Assembly (NCBI GenBank): GCA_964405335.1
Contig: CAYONP010000008.1
Coordinates: 23,778-87,777, forward strand
Direction of reading: 5' to 3'
Length of the DNA stretch: 64,000 nt
DNA from: CAYONP01 sp964405335
GTDB lineage: Bacteria; Armatimonadota; UBA10988
Each line of letters opens with the position of its first letter. Position 1 is the first letter of the stretch. Shown here one piece after another: positions 58,413 through 64,000 of this stretch. A program made the translations under genes and the position numbers. The notes beneath the pieces were generated by a model. The model had not been told where the DNA came from. It worked only from the letters and a program-made list of their open reading frames with translations, and ran no database searches.

Positions 58413-59326
58413 GCTCGGCCACCGCGGGCGACCGACGTCTCGGGCCCGGCGCGGCGGCGCTGTCGCTGTTCATCTTCGCGCTCTGGGGCGCCAACACGCT
58501 GGCCATCAAGGTCTCGGTCGAGGCCGTGCCGCCGCTCGCCGCGGCGGCCATTCGGTTCACGCTCGGTCTCGGGTTCATCGTCGGTCTGGCGCGGCTGCGC
58601 GGCGTCTCGCTCCGCCCTGCGCCGGGCGAGCTGCGCGCGCTGGCGTTGCTCTCGCTCGTCTTTCTGCTCCAGATTGGCGCGCTGAACATCGGCACCAAGC
58701 TGACCAGCGCGGTGCGCAGTACGGTCTTCCTCGCCGCGCATCCGCTCTGCGTGGCGCTCTTCGCCGCCTGGCTGATCCCCGGCGATCGGCTCCGCCCGAC
58801 CCGCACCGCCGGCCTGCTGCTCGCCTTCAGCGGCGTCGTGGCCACGTTTGCCGAGGGGCTGACCGGCACCACCGCCCGGCTGCTCGGTGACAGCCTGATT
58901 GTGCTCAGCGCGGTGCTACTCGGCCTGCGACTGGTGATGCTTAAGCGCCTGGTGCAGCAGACGCCGCTGTTCCGCGCGTTGGCCTGGCAGGCCGGGCTGG
59001 CGGTGCCGCTGTTCGCGCTGGGCAGCCTGGGCTTCGAGCGCGGGATGTGGCAGCCGGTCGAGGCGCGGCATGTCGGCTCGCTGCTCTACCAGGGCCTGGT
59101 CATCGCCGGCTTCTGCTTCTGTGTCAACGCCTGGCTCTACGAGCACCACCGGGCCAGCGAGGTGGCCGCCTGGACGTTCACCACGCCGCTCTGGGGCGTG
59201 CTCTTCTGCGCGCTGATCTTGGGCGATGCGGTGACGGTCTGGGTCGCGCTCGGCGTCGGCCTGGTGGCGCTGGGGATTGCGACCGCGAGCCGGGAGGGGC
59301 GTCAGGTGGCGGAGACGAGCCGGTAG
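58409..59326 (+). CDS. EamA/DMT-family transporter
   Basis: A 305-aa protein with ten predicted helices in two EamA repeats (first about 15-140, second about 160-290). LFIFALWGANTLAIKVSVE and IGTKLTSAVRSTVFLAAHPLCVALFA in the first, WTFTTPLWGVLFCALILGD in the second, fit drug/metabolite exporters of the EamA type. The substrate is unknown. It starts with GTG inside the rsgA stop. Its end overlaps the convergent small gene at 59302. Confidence 0.85.
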   Translation: MSSATAGDRRLGPGAAALSLFIFALWGANTLAIKVSVEAVPPLAAAAIRFTLGLGFIVGLARLRGVSLRPAPGELRALALLSLVFLLQIGALNIGTKLTSAVRSTVFLAAHPLCVALFAAWLIPGDRLRPTRTAGLLLAFSGVVATFAEGLTGTTARLLGDSLIVLSAVLLGLRLVMLKRLVQQTPLFRALAWQAGLAVPLFALGSLGFERGMWQPVEARHVGSLLYQGLVIAGFCFCVNAWLYEHHRASEVAAWTFTTPLWGVLFCALILGDAVTVWVALGVGLVALGIATASREGRQVAETSR

Positions 59327-59490
59327 CCTCCGGCGGTCAGCAGCGCGCCGGTGACGGCCCAGAGGAGGATGCTGGCGAAGGTGTGCTGTTCGACCGGCGT
59401 GCTCACAGCCACCCAGATGATGGCGGCCGCCAGCGGAAAGCAGCCGAGCCAGAGCAGGTTGGTCGGCGAGCTAGGCTGTGATCGTGCCAT
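59302..59490 (-). CDS. Small two-helix membrane protein
   Basis: A 62-aa protein with two helices (NLLWLGCFPLAAAIIWVAV and FASILLWAVTGALLTAGGYRLV). The start overlaps the end of the upstream coiled-coil gene by 20 nt, and the stop overlaps the convergent EamA gene by 25 nt. The function is unknown. Confidence 0.55.
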   Translation of the reverse strand: MARSQPSSPTNLLWLGCFPLAAAIIWVAVSTPVEQHTFASILLWAVTGALLTAGGYRLVSAT

Positions 59491-59920
59491 CGTCGGTCTT
59501 CTCCGCGTCGGCCGCCAAGCGGCTCGCGGTGGCCGGGGCGGCGTGCTCCAGCCGCGCGAGCAGTTCGGCGTTGCGACCCTCTTCCTTGCTTAACGCCTCG
59601 TGGAGCCAATCGTTCTCGATCCGCAGCTTTTCCTCATCCGGCTCCGGCATGAAGCGTTTCGCCGCACCGACCGTAACGCCCGCGGCTCCGAGCAGTGCCG
59701 CGCCGGCCTCGACCGAGCCCGAGCCACCGGCCAACGCCGCAGCGATCAACGCCACACCGGCGGCGGCCTGTACTACGCCGATGAGGATGGTCAGCACGAC
59801 GGCCCGATGTGCCGCGCGAGAAGCGACCCGGTACTCGGCGCCCTCGAGCATCTGCACGCGCCGCTCCAGCTTCCGTTTCTCGTGCTCGAGCGACGACGTA
59901 TCCGGCGCATCGGAGAGCAA
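59471..59920 (-). CDS. Membrane protein with coiled-coil ends
   Basis: A 149-aa protein. A short heptad-like helix (LEHEKRKLERRVQMLEGAEYRVAS) precedes two membrane helices (AVVLTILIGVVQAAAGVALIAAAL, GSVEAGAALLGAAGVTVGAA) and a C-terminal charged helix (EEKLRIENDWLHEALSKEEGRNAELLARLEHA). TTG 59920 is selected because GGGAGG lies about 6 nt upstream. I do not recognise the family. It is divergent from pckA with a gap of 143 nt. Confidence 0.6.
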   Translation of the reverse strand: MLSDAPDTSSLEHEKRKLERRVQMLEGAEYRVASRAAHRAVVLTILIGVVQAAAGVALIAAALAGGSGSVEAGAALLGAAGVTVGAAKRFMPEPDEEKLRIENDWLHEALSKEEGRNAELLARLEHAAPATASRLAADAEKTDDGTITA

Positions 59921-60063
59921 ACTCGTCCTCCCAGTCGATCCGTCGCGCCGGCGATACGCCACGGCCCCGCGCGCGACCTCCCTATTGCCGATCCGCCGCG
60001 ACTCGCGCGTAACCCCATCCCCCCGTATAATCGCCGCGTCGCCGAAGACTGGCGGAGCCTGCC

Positions 60064-61665
60064 ATGCCGACGATCGGGCCGCGCGAGAGCCACTTTGGGT
60101 TGGACCACCACGGGATTGCCTACCCTGGACCAGTCCACTGGAACCTGACCACGGCCCAGCTCTATGAGGCTGCCGTGATGCGCGGCGAGGGTATCGTCGC
60201 CCATGGCGGCTCGCTGGTGGTCGAGACCGGTGTCCACACCGGCCGCTCACCGAACGACAAGTTCGTCGTCCGTGAGCCGGGCACCGAGGCCAACATCTGG
60301 TGGGGCAATGTCAACCTGCCGTTCGAGGCCGAGCGGTTCGAGTTCATGCACCACCGGGTGATGAGCTACCTGCAGAGCAAAGAGCTGTTCGTCCAGGACC
60401 TGCTCGTCGGCGCCGATCCCGAATACCAGTTCTGCGTCCGGTTCATCAACGAGCTGGCCTGGCACAACCTGTTTGTGCGCAGCCTGTTCCTCCGCCCGAC
60501 CGCCGACCAGCTGCCCCACCTGGTGCCCGACTGCACCGTCATCCATGCCCCGCGCATGTATGCCCGGCCAGAGATCGACCACACCCGCTCGGCGACCTTT
60601 ATCCTGGTCCATCCCGGCAAGCGACTGGTGCTGATCGGCGGCACCGGCTATGCCGGCGAGCAGAAGAAGTCGATCTTCTCGCTGATGAACTACCTGCTGC
60701 CGCTCCGCGACGTGGTCACCATGCACTGCTCGGCCAACTACGGGCCGAACGGCGATACGGCGCTCTTCTTCGGCCTCAGCGGCACCGGCAAGACGACGCT
60801 TTCGGCCGACCCGGCGCGCACGCTGATCGGCGACGACGAACACGCCTGGTGCGACTCGGGTATCTTCAACCTCGAAGGCGGCTGCTATGCCAAGGTGATC
60901 AACCTCTCGCCCGAGGCCGAGCCGCACATCTTCGCCGCGGCGCACACCTTCGGCACGGTGCTCGAGAACGTGGTCGTCGATCCGCACACCCGCGAGCTCT
61001 GCCTCGACGACGACAGCCTGACCGAGAACACCCGCGCCGCCTATCCGATCAGCAGCATCCCCGGCTGCGACCTGTCCGGCCGCTGCGGCCACCCGAAGAA
61101 CATCATCTTCCTCACCTGCGACGCCTACGGCGTGATGCCGCCCGTGGCGCGGCTCAGCACCGCCCAGGCGATGTACCACTTCCTGTCGGGCTACACCGCC
61201 CGCGTCGCCGGCACCGAGAAGGGCGTCACCGAGCCGTCGGCGACCTTCTCGCCCTGCTTTGGCGGGCCGTTCCTGATGCTCCCCCCCGCGGCCTATGCGC
61301 GACTGCTCGGCGAGCGAATCGAAAAGCACGGCGCACAGGCCTGGCTGATCAACACCGGCTGGACCGGCGGGCCCTACGGCGCCGGCCGGCGGATGTCCAT
61401 CGCGCACACCCGGGCCATTGTCTCGGCCACCCTCGACGGCGCGCTCGACGATGGTCCGTTCGAGACCGAACCGTTCTTCGGCTTCGAGCTACCGCTCGCC
61501 TGCCCCGGCGTGCCCGCCGAGGTGCTCAACCCGCGGCTCACCTGGGCCGACCCGGCGGCCTATGATGCGCAGGCGCGCAAGCTGGCGGCGATGTTTCGCG
61601 ACAACTTCGCCCGCTACGCCGCCGACGCCTCGGCCGAGGTCGTCGCCGCCGAGCCGAAGGGCTGA
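60064..61665 (+). CDS. pckA: Phosphoenolpyruvate carboxykinase (ATP)
   Basis: A 533-aa enzyme that converts oxaloacetate plus ATP to phosphoenolpyruvate. TGVHTGRSPNDKFVV near residue 59 is the oxaloacetate site, GGTGYAGEQKKSIFSLMNYLLP near 197 carries the metal-binding Lys, and HCSANYG with FFGLSGTGKTTLSADP near 235 is the kinase P-loop. LIGDDEHAW near 258 binds metal. Length and motifs are normal. GGAG precedes the ATG. It is followed 1 nt later by pyk, so the two enzymes of the PEP-pyruvate-oxaloacetate node are co-transcribed. Confidence 0.97.
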   Translation: MPTIGPRESHFGLDHHGIAYPGPVHWNLTTAQLYEAAVMRGEGIVAHGGSLVVETGVHTGRSPNDKFVVREPGTEANIWWGNVNLPFEAERFEFMHHRVMSYLQSKELFVQDLLVGADPEYQFCVRFINELAWHNLFVRSLFLRPTADQLPHLVPDCTVIHAPRMYARPEIDHTRSATFILVHPGKRLVLIGGTGYAGEQKKSIFSLMNYLLPLRDVVTMHCSANYGPNGDTALFFGLSGTGKTTLSADPARTLIGDDEHAWCDSGIFNLEGGCYAKVINLSPEAEPHIFAAAHTFGTVLENVVVDPHTRELCLDDDSLTENTRAAYPISSIPGCDLSGRCGHPKNIIFLTCDAYGVMPPVARLSTAQAMYHFLSGYTARVAGTEKGVTEPSATFSPCFGGPFLMLPPAAYARLLGERIEKHGAQAWLINTGWTGGPYGAGRRMSIAHTRAIVSATLDGALDDGPFETEPFFGFELPLACPGVPAEVLNPRLTWADPAAYDAQARKLAAMFRDNFARYAADASAEVVAAEPKG

Positions 61666-61666
61666 G

Positions 61667-63112
61667 GTGCCTACGCCGGTGATCCACCACGCTCAGGACC
61701 GGCGGACGAAGATCGTCGCCACACTCGGCCCGGCGACCGATACGCGCGGCGAGATCGACGCGCTGCTGGCCGCCGGGTGCGACCTGTTCCGCCTCAACTT
61801 CAGCCACGGCACGCACGTCGAGCACGCGGCGCGGATGAGCGCCATCCGCGCCGCCGAGGCCGACTGTGGCCGGCCGGTCGGCGTGCTGCAAGACCTGCAA
61901 GGGCCGAAGATCCGCATCGGCCGCTTCGCCGACCCGGCCGGCATCACCCTCGCCGAGGGCGACCGGTTCAGCCTCACCGCCGACCCCGCGCCGGGCGACC
62001 AGCGCCGCGTCGGGCTCAGCCTGCCCGCGCTGATCGGCGACCTGGCGCCGGGCGAGCGCCTGCTGCTCAGCGACGGCATGCTCGAGCTCGAGGTGGTCGA
62101 GCAGCACGACGAGCGGGTCGACTGCCGGGTGATCACCGGCGGGCCGCTCAGCGACCACAAGGGGCTCAACGTCCCGGCGGCCGACCTGAGCGTGCCGGCG
62201 CTGAGCGCGAAGGACATTGCCGACCTCGAGTTCGGCGCCGGGCTCGGCGTCGACTGGGTCGCGCTCAGCTTCGTCCGCACCGCCGACGATCTCCGCGCCG
62301 CGCGCGAGCACTTGCGGCGGGTCGGCTCGCGGGCACGGCTGATGGCCAAGATCGAAAAGCCCGGCGCGGTGCACCGGTTCGAGTCGATCCTCGAGGCCGC
62401 CGACGGCATCATGGTCGCCCGCGGCGATCTCGGCGTCGAGCTACCGCCCGAGCAGGTGCCGGTCATCCAACGGTCGATCATCCGCGCCTGCCAGGCGGTC
62501 GGCAAGCCGGTGGTGGTCGCCACGCAGATGCTCGAGAGCATGATCGCCAACCCGCGCCCGACGCGGGCCGAGGCGAGCGACGTGGGTCACGCCATCTACG
62601 ACGGCGCCGATGCGGTCATGCTCAGCGGCGAGACCGCCGTCGGTCGGCACGCCGTCGAGGCGGTGGCGATCATGGACCGCATCGCCCAGGCGGTCGAATC
62701 GAGCGAGGATTACGGCCGGCAGCTCTACCAGTATGCCGACGAGGCAACGCCGTCGGTCCAGCTCGCCGTCTGCCACAGCGCCTGCCGGCTGGCCGAGATC
62801 CTGCCCGCCGAGGTGATCGCCAGCTTCACCTGGAGCGGCAGCACCGCGCGGCAGGTGGCCAAACACCGGCCCAGCGCCCTGGTCGTCGCCCTCACGCCGT
62901 TCGTCGAGGTGGCGCGGCAATTGGCCCTCCAATGGGGCGTGGTGCCGCTGACCGACGAGCAGCCGACCAGCAGCGACACGATGACCGCCCAGGCCATTGC
63001 TCGATTGCGCGCCGCCGGTCTGGTCGAGCCGGGCGAGCAAGTGATCATCACCGCCGGCGTGCCCTTCGCGGTGCCTGGCACGACCAACCTAATCCGCGTC
63101 GAACGCGCCTGA
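61667..63112 (+). CDS. pyk: Pyruvate kinase
   Basis: A 481-aa enzyme. It has RRTKIVATLGPAT near residue 12, CDLFRLNFSHG near 40 and LQDLQGPKIRIG near 73. KDIADLEFGAGLGVDWVALSFVR, LMAKIEKPGAV near 227 with the catalytic Lys, and MVARGDLGVELP near 250 complete the active site. The C-terminal domain (340-480) is complete. It makes pyruvate and ATP from PEP and ADP. GTG 61667 has AGGG about 6 nt upstream; GTG 61679 is an alternative. Confidence 0.95.
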   Translation: MPTPVIHHAQDRRTKIVATLGPATDTRGEIDALLAAGCDLFRLNFSHGTHVEHAARMSAIRAAEADCGRPVGVLQDLQGPKIRIGRFADPAGITLAEGDRFSLTADPAPGDQRRVGLSLPALIGDLAPGERLLLSDGMLELEVVEQHDERVDCRVITGGPLSDHKGLNVPAADLSVPALSAKDIADLEFGAGLGVDWVALSFVRTADDLRAAREHLRRVGSRARLMAKIEKPGAVHRFESILEAADGIMVARGDLGVELPPEQVPVIQRSIIRACQAVGKPVVVATQMLESMIANPRPTRAEASDVGHAIYDGADAVMLSGETAVGRHAVEAVAIMDRIAQAVESSEDYGRQLYQYADEATPSVQLAVCHSACRLAEILPAEVIASFTWSGSTARQVAKHRPSALVVALTPFVEVARQLALQWGVVPLTDEQPTSSDTMTAQAIARLRAAGLVEPGEQVIITAGVPFAVPGTTNLIRVERA

Positions 63113-63133
63113 TCCGGGGCCTGACCCCGATGG

Positions 63134-63859
63134 TCAGCGCTTGACGTAGAGGCCGCCGAAGCTGATGGTGAGCACCTGGTGGTAGCGGGTGGCGAGCCGG
63201 TCGGCGCCGCCGCCGGGGCGGTGCCAGTCGGCGGTGGCCTCGGGCAGGTGTTCGCTGAAGTCCTCGTCGGGCCGTGCCCAGGGGGCGCGGAAGAGCAGGC
63301 AGCCGGCCCGGCGGAGCAGGGCCTCGAGCCGCTCGAAGGTCGTCGTCGGCGTGGGCAGGTGTTCGAGCACGTCGATGCAGCAGAGGTAATCGAAGCTCTC
63401 GGCCGGCAGCGCCTCGGCCTCGGCGGGGGTGAGGCAACTGACCTGCTTCAGCCCGTGTCTTTCGATGCGCCAGGCGACGAACTCCTGGGCCAGGTTGGGC
63501 ACATCGACCAACACCACCTGGCGGCAGCGCGGGGCCACCGCCAGCGCCGTGGCGGCGCTGCCGCAGCCGTAGTCGAGCAGCCACCAGCCGTCCTGGCCGT
63601 CGGTCGACTGACTGAGCACCGCCCAGACATCGCGGCGGGCGAACTGGTCGATCAGGTTGCGGCACAGGTTGGCCCGGCCGGCGTCGCCGGTCCAGGCGGT
63701 GTAAAAGGTCTCCGGCGTGTGACTCGGCCAGAGCGCCGCGCCGAGCTCGTCCCAGGCCAGCGCCAGCTCGAAGTAGGTCCGGCGGTCGATGGCCAGGAAC
63801 TCGCAGCAATCGGTGATCGCCGCATCGAGCGCCTGTTCGGCCAGCACGTCTGCATTCAC
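63134..63859 (-). CDS. Class I SAM-dependent methyltransferase
   Basis: A 241-aa protein. DGWWLLDYGCGSAATALAVAP near residue 92 is SAM motif I, VVLVDVPNLAQEFVAWR near 116 motif II, and FDYLCCIDVLEHLPTPTTTFERLEALLRRAGCLLFRAPW near 155-195 the catalytic and post-III region. The N-terminal helices are family-specific. The frame continues upstream to GTG 63952, but that part is built on two copies of GGGGACGTGGCCG, so I prefer GTG 63859. The substrate is unknown. Confidence 0.8.
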   Translation of the reverse strand: MNADVLAEQALDAAITDCCEFLAIDRRTYFELALAWDELGAALWPSHTPETFYTAWTGDAGRANLCRNLIDQFARRDVWAVLSQSTDGQDGWWLLDYGCGSAATALAVAPRCRQVVLVDVPNLAQEFVAWRIERHGLKQVSCLTPAEAEALPAESFDYLCCIDVLEHLPTPTTTFERLEALLRRAGCLLFRAPWARPDEDFSEHLPEATADWHRPGGGADRLATRYHQVLTISFGGLYVKR

Positions 63860-64000
63860 GGCCACGTCCCCATTGGCGTTCGCTGCGGGCCCGGGAGCCA
63901 CGCTCGGTGCCACCGGCTCCCGAGGGCAGCGTCGAGGCAAGAAACCGGCCACGTCCCCTACTTCAGAGGCCCGGCGGCGCGACTGGTGGCGAGAATGGTG

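Overview
This is a very GC-rich, gene-dense bacterial window, probably from a draft or metagenome assembly (runs of N at 1-28 and 53201-53300). The organism is Gram-negative in build: there is a TIGR02001-type outer-membrane protein, lipoproteins and an acyltransferase. The protein at 212-838 carries the FPVFAKAREKAR pseudopilin N-terminus that I associate with Armatimonadota, so an armatimonadote or a close relative is my best guess (inference, about 0.6). I see no tRNA, rRNA or CRISPR array.

Layout. 0-11 kb: a pseudopilin-like H-x9-DG protein, a large protein with two similar halves, a beta-propeller protein, then three consecutive co-oriented paralogues (4436-9926) that join a pseudopilin-like domain to TPR repeats, followed by an outer-membrane protein and nrdR. 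11-16.3 kb: a decayed Rhs island on the minus strand with two Rhs tip fragments, each followed by a small membrane-protein gene, bounded by clusters of GGGGAC-type palindromes. 16.3-22.7 kb: a minus-strand group with a heparinase-like lyase, acyltransferase, ChbG-type deacetylase, sulfatase and glycosyltransferase. 22.8-28.7 kb: a signalling cluster (PAS histidine kinase, receiver-GGDEF-like protein, sigma-54 activator, receiver-PAS-kinase hybrid) with RNase HI inside. 28.8-32.6 kb: a second heparinase-like protein, a sugar isomerase-like TIM barrel and a SanA/DUF218 protein.

32.6-34.3 kb: a compact two-gene module of a DUF4365-type nuclease-like protein and an unrecognised 396-aa partner, a candidate defence system. 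34.5-35.5 kb: a desulforedoxin-like protein coupled to an ECF sigma factor, ending in a strong terminator. 35.6-39.8 kb: an ornithine cyclodeaminase-like protein, a glycogen-debranching enzyme and a GlmU-like nucleotidyltransferase. 40-46.8 kb: an AAA/DUF4143 ATPase, two GT4 glycosyltransferases, an FkbM methyltransferase and a GT87-like mannosyltransferase, probably a surface-polysaccharide locus. 46.9-53 kb: a ceramidase-like protein, a TPR/membrane protein, a HicAB toxin-antitoxin pair and a large lipoprotein. 53.5-64 kb: hisH-hisF, a cupin, a glucuronoyl esterase-like protein, a TPR protein, rsgA, an EamA transporter, pckA, pyk and a methyltransferase.

Two themes run through the window. 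One is uptake and breakdown or modification of complex acidic polysaccharides (lyases, sulfatase, deacetylase, CE15-type esterase, sugar isomerase), scattered over several operons rather than in one locus. The other is intergenic palindromes: many have the form GTAG-hairpin ... hairpin-CTAC with at least six unrelated stem sequences, the architecture of REP/BIME elements mobilised by RAYT enzymes. No RAYT gene is in the window. One tandem array of these elements coincides with the internal assembly gap.
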